A stretch of DNA of 64,000 bases from Sphingobacterium cavernae. GTDB taxonomy: Bacteria; Bacteroidota; Bacteroidia; Sphingobacteriales; Sphingobacteriaceae. Under the pieces are notes generated by a model. It was not told the origin of the DNA, searched no databases, and saw only the letters and a list, made by a program, of their open reading frames with translations. Positions 1-8,315 of this stretch are shown piece after piece. Each line of letters begins with the position of its first letter. Position 1 is the first letter of the stretch. The stretch lies in the NCBI RefSeq assembly GCF_008520265.1, contig NZ_VIQM01000020.1, positions 1 through 64,000 of the forward strand, in the 5' to 3' direction. The translations under genes and the position numbers were made by a program.

Positions 1-9
1 TATATTTGC

Positions 10-816
10 TTACTTTTTATAATATTTCATTGCCTCAGGCACTAATGCTTGTATTTGAGAAATACGTCTAGCATCACTAGGGTGTGTGCTCAACCATTCT
101 GGTGGCGTATTCGCACCTGATTTTGCTGAAGCCATTCTTTCCCAAAATTTCACTGCTTCATTTGGATTATATCCCGCCATCGCCATAATAATCAATCCGG
201 CTTTATCAGCTGCTAACTCATCATTTCTAGAAAATTTCAACATACCCAATGGTGCACCAATACCGTAAACTTGATTTAGAACAGCGACACCTTTATTATT
301 TGACATTTGCGAAGCAGCACCTATTACTTGTGCACCTAATTGCAATGCCATTTGATTAGATACCTGCGCTACAGAATGCTCCTCTAAAGCGTGCGCGATC
401 TCATGTCCCATTATAGTCGCCAACCCACCCTCTGTGCCTGAGATAGGAAGAATTCCTGTGAATACAGCAACTTTGCCACCTGGCATACACCACGCATTAA
501 CATCGCTATTTTGTATAAGATTAAATTCCCAATTAAAATTGAAATTATCGGCGATTCCTTTTTGTTGCAAATAGCGCTGCGTTGCTGCCGCAATATTATT
601 ACCAACGCGTTTGACAGCAGTAGCTTGTGCAGTACCAGTTACTACTTTCGTATTTTTATCATTTAAAAACTCTTTATAAGCCAATGTAGCTTGCTGATTA
701 ATAGTTTCGCTATCTACTAACTTTAAGTATTTTCTTCCAGTCACTGCGGATGTCGCGCATGCTACTAATGTTGCTCCCAACAACACAAATGATGCATATG
801 TAAATATCTTTTTCAT
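10..816 (-). CDS. M48 family metallopeptidase, lipoprotein
   Basis: Zn-dependent endopeptidase of the M48 (HtpX/BepA/LoiP-like) family, probably tethered to the outer membrane and acting in periplasmic protein quality control. The zinc motif HEIAHALEEH (HExxH) is visible mid-protein, with a downstream NDELAADKAG segment that supplies the third ligand. A short hydrophobic N-terminus ending in LVAC is a lipobox. The reading frame is open to 858, but the ATG at 816 is chosen because it starts MKKIFTYAS directly before the signal sequence. It is the last gene of a leftward group after plsY and nadC. Family assignment is firm; substrate is unknown. Confidence 0.9.
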   Translation of the reverse strand: MKKIFTYASFVLLGATLVACATSAVTGRKYLKLVDSETINQQATLAYKEFLNDKNTKVVTGTAQATAVKRVGNNIAAATQRYLQQKGIADNFNFNWEFNLIQNSDVNAWCMPGGKVAVFTGILPISGTEGGLATIMGHEIAHALEEHSVAQVSNQMALQLGAQVIGAASQMSNNKGVAVLNQVYGIGAPLGMLKFSRNDELAADKAGLIIMAMAGYNPNEAVKFWERMASAKSGANTPPEWLSTHPSDARRISQIQALVPEAMKYYKK

Positions 817-889
817 AATATTTTTAAATTTATAATAACTTCTAAATACATTATACAATAATGATTCCTAAAAGTTTAAGAAAGAAGAA

Positions 890-1537
890 TTATTTTGAAG
901 ATTTTTTAAACAAGTATATTTTTGATTCTTTTCCTTTAAGAAGCCGCTCAATGTTTTTCTGATGGGTTATCAAAATCAAAACGCATATTGCTATAGCATA
1001 TAACATTACCGAGGGAACAGTTGTCTTAATGACAAGTGCTAAACTAACGGGAAATGTAAAGCCAGAAAGTATAGAGCTCAATGATACATAATGACTAATA
1101 ATCAAACACACCAAAAATACAGTAACACAGCACAAAGCTGCCAATGGCTGTATCGCAATCACCATCCCAAAGAGTGTGGCTACTCCTTTTCCACCTCTAA
1201 AGCCTGCAAAAACGGGAAATAAATGTCCTAGAACAGCAATAACACCTAATGCGAGTTGAAAGTTTACGAAGTGCGCGGAATCATGCGTACCGACGATTTC
1301 CGAATCTAATAAATAAGGTAAATTAGTAGCTGTCCAACCCTTGAAAATATCGACTAACATCACAATAATTCCAGCCTTTTTTCCTAAAACCCGAAATGTA
1401 TTCGTTGCTCCGGCATTTCCACTACCATACTCCCGCACATCAACACCATAAAATGCTTGTCCAAACCAAACTGCTGTCGGTATGGAACCAAACAAATAGG
1501 CGAGTATTACAATACCAAATAAATATAATGAAATCAT
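890..1537 (-). CDS. plsY: Glycerol-3-phosphate acyltransferase PlsY
   Basis: Integral membrane acyltransferase that transfers an acyl group from acyl-phosphate to glycerol 3-phosphate, the first step of phospholipid synthesis. The 215-aa protein has about five hydrophobic segments. It shows the PlsY signatures near the N-terminus (GSIPTAVW, then GSGNAGATN and a K-G dyad in DIFKG) and in the middle (FAGFRGGKGVAT). Length is normal for the family. It lies 28 bp downstream of nadC on the same strand, so the two are probably cotranscribed. Confidence 0.95.
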   Translation of the reverse strand: MISLYLFGIVILAYLFGSIPTAVWFGQAFYGVDVREYGSGNAGATNTFRVLGKKAGIIVMLVDIFKGWTATNLPYLLDSEIVGTHDSAHFVNFQLALGVIAVLGHLFPVFAGFRGGKGVATLFGMVIAIQPLAALCCVTVFLVCLIISHYVSLSSILSGFTFPVSLALVIKTTVPSVMLYAIAICVLILITHQKNIERLLKGKESKIYLFKKSSK

Positions 1538-1565
1538 TAAAATATTTAAATCCTAAACAAAAATA

Positions 1566-2423
1566 CTAAATAAGCTTAGCTTTTAAACTCAAATCCAAAC
1601 TTTTCACTGAGTGTGTCAATGCCCCTACAGATATATAATTCACTCCTGAGAGTGCGTATGATCTAATTGTACTGAGGTCAATTCCTCCAGAGGCCTCTGT
1701 AATCAATTTACCCGCAACTACGCTTACTGCTTTTCTCACATCTTCTGGTGTAAAATTATCAAACATAACGCGATCCACACCAGTACAATGCAACAGTTCT
1801 TCTAATTCTTCAAAGTTACGAACCTCTACTTCAATAGGAATGTTTAATTTTTTTTCATTTTTATATTTTACTGCATTTTTTACAGCATTAGTAATGGATC
1901 CTGCATAGTCAACATGATTGTCTTTGATAAGAATCATATCATATAGTCCAAATCGATGGTTAACTCCCCCACCTAATACTACAGCGCGCTTCTCTAAAAA
2001 ACGCAACAACGGTGTAGTCTTACGAGTATCAAGAACTTTCGTGTTAGTGCCTTCTAGCTGTTTTACATATTCAGCTGTACGCGAAGCAATACCAGACATA
2101 CGCTGCATTACATTCAAAACTAACCTTTCCGCTTTAAGTATAGAATGAATTCTTCCCTTTACGTAAAGTACAATATCTCCATTTTTAACAATGCTTCCAT
2201 CATTAACAAGAATCTCAACTTGAAGGTTTTCGTCAATATGACTAAAAATCTCAACCCCAACCTCTACCCCAGCAATGATACCATCATCTTTCACTAGTAG
2301 TTTTGCTTCGCCCATCTTATCCTCCGGTAATGAAGCGAGTGAGGTATGATCACCATCCTGTACATCTTCTAAAACAGCCTGATCCACAAACTTTTTCAAG
2401 AGATTTTTATATGCTATATCCAT
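1566..2423 (-). CDS. nadC: Nicotinate-nucleotide pyrophosphorylase (carboxylating)
   Basis: Quinolinate phosphoribosyltransferase, which converts quinolinate and PRPP to nicotinate mononucleotide in de novo NAD synthesis. The 285-aa length is typical. Visible family marks are EDVQDGDHTS at the N-terminus, the substrate-binding LDTRKTTPLLRFLEK block at about residues 130-145, HRFGLYDMILIKDNH, and the C-terminal EASGGI plus SVGALTHS phosphate-binding region. It is preceded by the DUF4783 gene and followed by plsY on the same strand. Confidence 0.96.
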   Translation of the reverse strand: MDIAYKNLLKKFVDQAVLEDVQDGDHTSLASLPEDKMGEAKLLVKDDGIIAGVEVGVEIFSHIDENLQVEILVNDGSIVKNGDIVLYVKGRIHSILKAERLVLNVMQRMSGIASRTAEYVKQLEGTNTKVLDTRKTTPLLRFLEKRAVVLGGGVNHRFGLYDMILIKDNHVDYAGSITNAVKNAVKYKNEKKLNIPIEVEVRNFEELEELLHCTGVDRVMFDNFTPEDVRKAVSVVAGKLITEASGGIDLSTIRSYALSGVNYISVGALTHSVKSLDLSLKAKLI

Positions 2424-2494
2424 TCTATTTATTTATTATCAACAACTAATCTAAAACGAAGATGAGTAAAATATATGTTTGATAAAAATATAAT

Positions 2495-2872
2495 CTATTC
2501 CACTCTGAATTCAGATATGTGATCTTTATTCTTCAAATTAACAATTTTCATAAATATACGCTGTCGTCCTTTCACAGTTCTAACTTCATATACCAAGCAG
2601 TTAATAGAAATGTTTTTCGGTTGAGGTAATCTTTTAATCTCAATAAGCTTATTGTTTTTAAAAAAATCTGAGACAATCAACTCAGCTTGATATTTATTTG
2701 CTATTTGTTCGTCTTTAAGAATTGATATTTTTATCGATGAAGTGAAAAGATTGCTCAGTCTCTTTGCATCAGAATTCATTAATGCGTCAAGAACAACTTT
2801 ATCCATATCATTGTTGTCTGACAGATTAAATAGAGAAAATATTGAAATTATTGTAACAACAATTATGTTCAT
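2495..2872 (-). CDS. DUF4783-type secreted protein of unknown function
   Basis: A 125-aa protein with a short N-terminal hydrophobic signal segment (about residues 1-17) followed by a compact soluble domain. The pattern 'VVLDALMNSDAKRLSNLF' then a C-terminal strand-rich half resembles the NTF2-like DUF4783 family, which commonly sits between nadC and gpmI in this bacterial order. No catalytic motif is visible and the role is not known. It is transcribed divergently from gpmI and probably heads the nadC-plsY group. Family call rests on memory of neighbourhood and pattern, so it is moderate. Confidence 0.7.
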   Translation of the reverse strand: MNIIVVTIISIFSLFNLSDNNDMDKVVLDALMNSDAKRLSNLFTSSIKISILKDEQIANKYQAELIVSDFFKNNKLIEIKRLPQPKNISINCLVYEVRTVKGRQRIFMKIVNLKNKDHISEFRVE

Positions 2873-2999
2873 TTAATAGAAAATATGTGCGAATATATCA
2901 ATTACGATAGATTGCATCCAATAATAATGCGAGAAAATAGCATATTTTCAAAAATGAATAATTTAATTTCAGAATTTAATAACTTAAGAGTAGTTTTTT

Positions 3000-3007
3000 T
3001 ATATTTG
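3000..3007 (+). promoter_or_regulatory. Promoter -7 element of gpmI
   Basis: The sequence TATATTTG fits the Bacteroidota -7 consensus TAnnTTTG. A weak TTTA stands at 2975-2978, near the expected -33 position. It lies inside the longest reading frame of gpmI, which argues that the true start is downstream (GTG at 3011) and that the mRNA has almost no leader. Confidence 0.5.
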
Positions 3008-3010
3008 TCT

Positions 3011-4549
3011 GTGGACAACTTAAATCAAAAGAAAGTAGCCTTAATCATCCTGGATGGATTAGGTTATGGCAAAAATGATAATTCAAATGCTGTTTTATCT
3101 GCAAAGATTCCTTATTTAAATTCTTTATTACAAAAATATCCAAATTCTAAACTTGAAGCGTCTGGAGAGGCTGTCGGACTCCCAGAAGGACAAATGGGTA
3201 ATTCAGAAGTAGGTCACATGAATCTAGGGGCAGGTAGAGTTGTATATCAAGAATTAGGACGTATTAATAAAGCGGCAAAAGATGGTATTTTCGAAAGCCA
3301 CCAAGTTATACAGGATGCCTTTGACTATGCAAAGCTTAATAACAAAAAAGTACATTTCATCGGATTATTGTCTGATGGCGGTGTACATGCACATATTACC
3401 CATCTCAAAGCATTGTGTGATGCTGCAAAATTAGCTGGTTTAACAAATGAACAAGTTTTTATTCACGCTTTTTTAGATGGTCGTGATACAGATCCAAATG
3501 GTGGTCTAGATTATGTTAAAGATTTAGAAAATCATTTGACCGTGTCTACTGGAACGATTGCTTCTGCTATTGGCCGTTATTATGCGATGGATAGAGATAA
3601 TCGTTGGGAACGTGTAAAAGAAACTTATGATTTACTAACAAAAGGCGTAGGTCAACCTTCATCAAATTTGCAAGAATCGATTAAAGAATCCTATAAAAAT
3701 GGTATAACGGATGAATTCATAAAACCCATTGTTATAGCTAATCATGATGGCTCACCTAAGGCGACGATTCAAGAAGGCGACGTTGTATTCTGCTACAACT
3801 TCAGAACTGACCGTGGTCGAGAAATTACTATTGCATTAACACAACAAGGATTTCCTGAATATAATATGAAGCCTTTGGATTTATATTATGTTACAATGAC
3901 TTCTTATGATGATACCTTCAAAGGTGTCAAAGTTGTGTTCCAGAAGGACAATCTAACAAATACTTTGGGAGAAGCATTAGAAGCGCAAGGAAAGACGCAG
4001 GTTCGTATTGCAGAAACGGAAAAATACCCGCACGTAACATTTTTCTTTTCAGGTGGCCGTGAACAAGAGTTTCAAGGTGAAAGAAGATTATTGGTTCCAT
4101 CACCAAAAGTTGCAACTTATGATTTGCAGCCGGAGATGAGTGCATTTGGTATCGCGGACTCTATTTGTCACGATATTATTAGTAACCAACCAGATTTTAT
4201 TTGCTTGAACTTTGCAAATCCAGATATGGTAGGACATACAGGAGTATTCGAAGCCGTAGTGAAAGCTGTGGAGACAGTGGATATCTGTTTGAAAAAAGTT
4301 GTTGAGACAGGTTTAGAATTTGGATATTCTTTCATCATTTTGGCTGATCATGGTAATTCTGAATTCATGTTGAATGAAGATGGCTCACCAAATACTGCAC
4401 ATACGACCAATCTTGTTCCTTGTATTCTGATCGACAAAGATTATTCTAATATTTCAGATGGTAAACTGGGAGATATAGCTCCAACAGTACTTAGATTACT
4501 GAATTTGGATATTCCAATTGAAATGTCTGGTGACGTTTTGGTTAGTTAA
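3011..4549 (+). CDS. gpmI: 2,3-bisphosphoglycerate-independent phosphoglycerate mutase
   Basis: Cytosolic two-metal phosphoglycerate mutase that interconverts 3- and 2-phosphoglycerate in glycolysis. Alkaline-phosphatase-fold motifs are visible: LIILDGLGYG with a metal Asp, the catalytic Ser loop GQMGNSEVGHMNLGAGR, FLDGRDTDP, GRYYAMDRDNRW, FRTDRGRE, and the metal-binding ADHGNSE near the C-terminus. The frame is open from 2885 (554 aa), but the family is about 510 aa and begins just before the LIILDG strand. The GTG at 3011 gives 512 aa and lies just downstream of a promoter element. The ATG at 2954 is the main alternative. Function is certain, start is not. Confidence 0.93.
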   Translation: MDNLNQKKVALIILDGLGYGKNDNSNAVLSAKIPYLNSLLQKYPNSKLEASGEAVGLPEGQMGNSEVGHMNLGAGRVVYQELGRINKAAKDGIFESHQVIQDAFDYAKLNNKKVHFIGLLSDGGVHAHITHLKALCDAAKLAGLTNEQVFIHAFLDGRDTDPNGGLDYVKDLENHLTVSTGTIASAIGRYYAMDRDNRWERVKETYDLLTKGVGQPSSNLQESIKESYKNGITDEFIKPIVIANHDGSPKATIQEGDVVFCYNFRTDRGREITIALTQQGFPEYNMKPLDLYYVTMTSYDDTFKGVKVVFQKDNLTNTLGEALEAQGKTQVRIAETEKYPHVTFFFSGGREQEFQGERRLLVPSPKVATYDLQPEMSAFGIADSICHDIISNQPDFICLNFANPDMVGHTGVFEAVVKAVETVDICLKKVVETGLEFGYSFIILADHGNSEFMLNEDGSPNTAHTTNLVPCILIDKDYSNISDGKLGDIAPTVLRLLNLDIPIEMSGDVLVS

Positions 4550-4561
4550 TAATATAGCGTA

Positions 4562-5104
4562 TTGCACAGATTAAAATTTATATATCGAAGTGTTATTGCA
4601 GTTGTTTTTACATTAAATAGCTGCAATAACTCTATTATCCAAAAGGAAAACTCAACTTATTTCGATATTCCAAATTTCATCCAACAAGAAACTGAAAGAC
4701 TTCAAACTTTAGACCCTTTAGTCACAAAAACGGTTTCAAACGAAAAATCTTCTGAAAGCAAACAGTTAAAAATTACGAATTGGAAAAAGGAACTTGCAAA
4801 CTTTGCAAACATAGACGTAAACAAAACTGGTAATGATGAATTCGTTAAAAAAAGAAACGGTGACACATTAACATTCGAAACACCTAATAACTCCAAAAAT
4901 AGGGTGAGTATACGAATTATTTTCGATAATAATATTCCTAAACAAATAAGTATAAATAAAGAAACTAAGAATTTACTTTTCGAAAATAAAGAGACATTTG
5001 TCTATACAGTAGGCAAAGAATATTCTATAGATAAAACTCAGCAGGTAAAGGGCATTGGACACAATCGCTATTACATTAAAGGCGTAATTCAAAATAATTT
5101 GTAA
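4562..5104 (+). CDS. Putative lipoprotein, Sphingobacteriaceae-type
   Basis: A 180-aa hypothetical protein starting with TTG, 12 bp after gpmI and therefore probably cotranscribed. The N-terminus has a hydrophobic segment ending in LNSC, a likely lipobox, so the mature protein would be membrane anchored. The rest is soluble with the pattern 'NFIQQETERLQ ... VTKTV ... NWKKELANF', which I associate with unnamed lipoproteins of this family found near gpmI. No catalytic residues are recognisable and no function is assigned. Confidence 0.7.
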   Translation: MHRLKFIYRSVIAVVFTLNSCNNSIIQKENSTYFDIPNFIQQETERLQTLDPLVTKTVSNEKSSESKQLKITNWKKELANFANIDVNKTGNDEFVKKRNGDTLTFETPNNSKNRVSIRIIFDNNIPKQISINKETKNLLFENKETFVYTVGKEYSIDKTQQVKGIGHNRYYIKGVIQNNL

Positions 5105-5176
5105 AAACAAATAAAATTTATACCTAAAAGTAACATGACCCGCCATCTCAACATTTTTCTTTAAAAATAAAAAACA

Positions 5177-5293
5177 AGCTCTAAGGATGGAAAGGATAAT
5201 CACGTCACTCAAACTGTGTTTTTTATTGCGAGAGATACGATAATCGGGAATATTCTCAAAATAACGATGAAGGGAAGTTTTTTCAGTTTTCAT
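5177..5293 (-). pseudogene. ISAs1-family transposase, N-terminal scrap
   Basis: From an ATG at 5293 the translation reads MKTEKTSLHRYFENIPDYR and continues to HSLSDVIILSIL, the start of the DDE_Tnp_1-associated domain of ISAs1 transposases. Homology ends after about 39 residues, and the frame then runs into unrelated sequence overlapping the tail of the upstream plus-strand gene. The DDE catalytic domain is gone, so this is a dead remnant. Confidence 0.75.
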
Positions 5294-5445
5294 GTCATAA
5301 AGATACTCCTTCAATAGAGGCTATCGAACCATTTCTTTTCAACAAGAAACCAACAAAATGTGAAGACAGCAACGAATTTTTATCGTTATTATGCGCTAGC
5401 TCTGAACCCTTATTCGATTTGAAGAATGCAATCAATTCAAACTAA
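5294..5445 (+). pseudogene. C-terminal remnant of an unidentified gene
   Basis: Directly beyond the ISAs1 scrap a plus-strand frame reads DTPSIEAIEPFLF and goes on to a TAA at 5443-5445 without any start codon. A strong hairpin with a T-run follows at 5455-5500, as expected for the 3' end of a gene. I infer that an IS insertion followed by deletion removed the front of this gene. The product is not recognisable. Confidence 0.4.
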
Positions 5446-5454
5446 ACGCATATT

Positions 5455-5500
5455 TAACCTAAATTAGCGAAATGAAAAGTTCTATTGCTAATTTAGGTTA
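5455..5500. terminator. Hairpin terminator between convergent genes
   Basis: Perfect 14-bp arms (TAACCTAAATTAGC at 5455-5468 and its complement at 5487-5500) enclose an 18-nt loop. On the plus strand it is followed by ATTTTT; on the minus strand it overlaps the stop codon of the DUF4130 gene. It can serve either direction. Confidence 0.7.
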
Positions 5501-6259
5501 ATTTTTCTCGGGAAGATATTTCCAATATCTTCTTGGAACATGTCTAAGATGTAATTTCATGTTTTTTCTAGCGACTATATTTGTACTTTTAAAATATTGT
5601 TGCCATAAATTTTTGTAGTATTCCTCCTGCTCATCCAGGGAGACTACAGTCGAAGTATGTACCATATCTTTAACTTCCGCAGCGTTTAATTCAACCTCAG
5701 TTATATTAATTTTATCCCAATAGATGCCATAATTTCTTTTCAAATCATAAATAATCCAGGGCTGGTCAGTATATCTATTTTTAAAAAACGAAATTATCAA
5801 AGGCAACACATTAAAATCTGGTTCAAAAACTGCGAAATACAATCCATCTGAAGATTGCTGAAAACGAACAAAAGCTTTCATGCGATGACGTTCACGACTA
5901 ATCTTTCTAAGCGCATCAGAAAACTTCATGACCGCATCATTACCAAAATTGGAGAGAATGTCTTTATTCCCTTTAAAAATTTGCACACACAAATAAAATG
6001 CAGCTTGCCAAACTTCTGGACTTTCGAAAAGGAATGAACGAAAAAAATCGAGCGCAATATTCTTACCTACACGATCTTGTAATCCTTTCAAAACGCGACT
6101 GGCTTTTTCTGAATCAGTATGAATGTAAATATCTTCCGCAAAAATATCAGGAAGATACAACTCTTTCGTAATTGGCTTCACCGAAAAATCCTTGCGTTCG
6201 AAAGCTTCGAAAATACAACATACCCAACCATAGTATGTACCATCGAAAATATAATACAT
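5498..6259 (-). CDS. TIGR03915/DUF4130 protein, partner of rSAM DNA-repair protein
   Basis: A 253-aa protein of the DUF4130 type (TIGR03915, probable DNA metabolism protein). Typical marks are the N-terminal YYIFDGTYYGWVCCIFEAF, the middle 'MKAFVRFQQ' with 'FAVFEPDFNVLPLIISFF' and 'PWIIYDLKRNYGIYW', and a C-terminal half ending in RHVPRRYWKYLPE. Members are always paired with a radical SAM protein and some are fused to a uracil-DNA-glycosylase-like domain, which suggests a DNA base repair or modification role. Its ATG overlaps the stop of the radical SAM gene by one base (TAATG), so the two are translationally coupled. Activity is unproven. Confidence 0.88.
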   Translation of the reverse strand: MYYIFDGTYYGWVCCIFEAFERKDFSVKPITKELYLPDIFAEDIYIHTDSEKASRVLKGLQDRVGKNIALDFFRSFLFESPEVWQAAFYLCVQIFKGNKDILSNFGNDAVMKFSDALRKISRERHRMKAFVRFQQSSDGLYFAVFEPDFNVLPLIISFFKNRYTDQPWIIYDLKRNYGIYWDKINITEVELNAAEVKDMVHTSTVVSLDEQEEYYKNLWQQYFKSTNIVARKNMKLHLRHVPRRYWKYLPEKN

Positions 6260-7515
6260 TAAGCAAAAAGATTCAGTTGAGGGCTTACCAATTGTTTTGT
6301 TTTAGATGCACTTTTATTCACTATTTGCGCACGAACTTGATCCATAGAAGCAAATCCTAATTGAAACGGTGAATCCGCACAAACCATAAAATGTCGAGCT
6401 CTATTGAAAGCTATGCCCATTTTTTTTATTTGATATTCATGTAGCCTTCCAAATTTTCTAGCTTTAATTATTTTCAGTGCCGACTGTCGTCCAATACCTG
6501 GAATACGAATAATCATATTGTAATCAGCAGTATTGATATCAACAGGAAAAAGATGCGGATTGCGCAATGCCCAACTCAATTTTGGATCAATTTCCAAATC
6601 CAATTCTTGAAATGAAGGATTTAATATTTCATTCAGTTCAAACCCATAAAATCGTAACAACCAATCAGTCTGATACAACCTATTCTCTCGTATCAATGGA
6701 GGTTTAGTTCCTATTTGTGGTAATAATGAATTATCATTTTGAATAGGGATATAGCCGCTGTAATATACCCGCTTCAAATTGTAGTCTTTATAGAATTTAT
6801 CCGCTACGGACATGATTTCAAAATCATTTTCTGGAGTAGCTCCAATTACCATTTGAGTGCTTTGACCCGCAGGAACAAAAGTAGGTTTATGTTTTATTAG
6901 CTTAGATTCTTGTTTATAAGATTGAATTTCTTGATTAATAAAATTCAATGGTTTCTTCACCGATTGGTGATCTTTTTCAGGTGCCATTAACTTCAGTCCC
7001 AATTCAGTCGGCATCTCGAGATTGATGCTCATACGATCCACATACATACCTGCCTCACGAATCATTTCGTCACTCGCACCTGGAATTGTTTTCAAATGAA
7101 TATAACCGTTATACCTTTCTTCAAGTCGAAGTTTTTTGACAATTTTCAACAATCGCTCCATGGTGTAATCAGCGTCCTTAAAAATACCAGAACTCAAAAA
7201 AAGTCCTTCGATGTAATTTCTTCGGTAAAAATTCATTGTCAATTTTACGACTTCTTCCACCGTGAACGCAGCGCGTTGTACATCGTTACTTTTGCGGCTC
7301 ACACAAAATGCACAATCGTAAATGCAATGATTAGTCAAAAGAATTTTCAATAATGAAACACAGCGACCATCTTCCGTATACGAATGACAAATCCCCGAAG
7401 GTGAAGCATCCCCTATTCCACCTATATTTTTTCGCTTACTACCACTTGAACTACAACTCACATCGTATTTCGCGGCATCAGCTAAAATTTTAAGTTTTTC
7501 TTCTAAACGATCCAT
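6259..7515 (-). CDS. Putative DNA modification/repair radical SAM protein
   Basis: A 418-aa radical SAM enzyme (TIGR03916 type). The 4Fe-4S motif is visible as CIYDCAFC (CxxxCxxC) at about residues 63-70. A helix-hairpin-helix DNA-binding element is near the C-terminus (IRIPGIGRQSALKIIKARKFG). The combination of radical chemistry and an HhH motif supports action on DNA. It heads a two-gene operon with the DUF4130 partner and stands next to the ligase-associated repair cassette on the same strand. The reaction is unknown. Confidence 0.9.
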   Translation of the reverse strand: MDRLEEKLKILADAAKYDVSCSSSGSKRKNIGGIGDASPSGICHSYTEDGRCVSLLKILLTNHCIYDCAFCVSRKSNDVQRAAFTVEEVVKLTMNFYRRNYIEGLFLSSGIFKDADYTMERLLKIVKKLRLEERYNGYIHLKTIPGASDEMIREAGMYVDRMSINLEMPTELGLKLMAPEKDHQSVKKPLNFINQEIQSYKQESKLIKHKPTFVPAGQSTQMVIGATPENDFEIMSVADKFYKDYNLKRVYYSGYIPIQNDNSLLPQIGTKPPLIRENRLYQTDWLLRFYGFELNEILNPSFQELDLEIDPKLSWALRNPHLFPVDINTADYNMIIRIPGIGRQSALKIIKARKFGRLHEYQIKKMGIAFNRARHFMVCADSPFQLGFASMDQVRAQIVNKSASKTKQLVSPQLNLFA

Positions 7516-7535
7516 TTCTTAGTGTGATTGAAACA

Positions 7536-7543
7536 CAAAAATA
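7536..7543 (-). promoter_or_regulatory. Promoter -7 element for the rSAM-DUF4130 operon
   Basis: Read on the minus strand, TATTTTTG matches TAnnTTTG and lies 20 bp before the ATG at 7515. No clear -33 element was identified. Confidence 0.45.
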
Positions 7544-7667
7544 CTAATATATTTAGCATTCTGAAAATAATAGAATTATTAAAACTAAGAAATTAACGCT
7601 ACTGTGATGGAAGAAATTACAGCTTAATATTAAGAAAAAAGATATAAAAAGAAAGTTAGTGTGAAAT

Positions 7668-8315
7668 TTATTTCACTACCATTATTCCAGTATCCAAAAC
7701 CGCATAGTTAACCGCTTTGTCCAGCACTTGCTTGGTATCTAAACCTGTAAATTGACTGAAAGCTGGTAAAATAATCATTTGTTCGGAAACAACAAATGAA
7801 GGCAATCGTAAGTGTTTGTTTGTAGGAAGTTTCACTGTTACTCCAGGATGATTATGTCCTGAAATCTGAAATTCAGCACAATTCTCGGGCTCATGCACAA
7901 ACGTAATGCCTTCTACATTTAAGGTATTGCAAACCGATTTAAAACCCAAATCTAATATTTTGCGATCCGCAATTCGGTCATGATTTCCTTTGATAAGAAT
8001 GAATTCAATAGCCTGAAATTTTTGTAAAAAATTTTTAAAATCTAGAACCTCTCCATTGGCATTGGCATGAATTAAATCTCCTACAACTATTACTTTTTGA
8101 ACATCGTAATAATGCAATAAAATTTCCAAAAGGTCTAAATCTTTTTGGTGTATTTGCGCGGGAATGGGAATGCCATTGCGACGGAAATGCGCTGCTTTAC
8201 CCAAATGCAAATCAGATAATATTAACGTTCTCTGTGCTTGCCAGTATATTGCTTTTTTGTTAGTAAGTATTAATTTATGTGTTGCCCAGGTGATTTCCTG
8301 TTCATGTATGATCAT
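7668..8315 (-). CDS. pdeM: Ligase-associated DNA damage response endonuclease PdeM
   Basis: A 215-aa calcineurin-like metallophosphoesterase. The complete metal-binding set is visible: DLHLGKAAHFR, VGDLIH, KGNHDR, VHEPE and SGHNHPG. This fits PdeM (TIGR04123), the nuclease member of the ligase-associated damage-response cassette. Its start overlaps the helicase stop by 4 bp (ATGA), so it is translationally coupled to it. Substrate polarity is inferred from the family only. Confidence 0.92.
   Translation of the reverse strand: MIIHEQEITWATHKLILTNKKAIYWQAQRTLILSDLHLGKAAHFRRNGIPIPAQIHQKDLDLLEILLHYYDVQKVIVVGDLIHANANGEVLDFKNFLQKFQAIEFILIKGNHDRIADRKILDLGFKSVCNTLNVEGITFVHEPENCAEFQISGHNHPGVTVKLPTNKHLRLPSFVVSEQMIILPAFSQFTGLDTKQVLDKAVNYAVLDTGIMVVK

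Noticed and set aside
2885..3010. N-terminal extension of gpmI (42 codons)
   Set aside because: It precedes the conserved LIILDG strand, contains the promoter -7 element and exceeds the family length.
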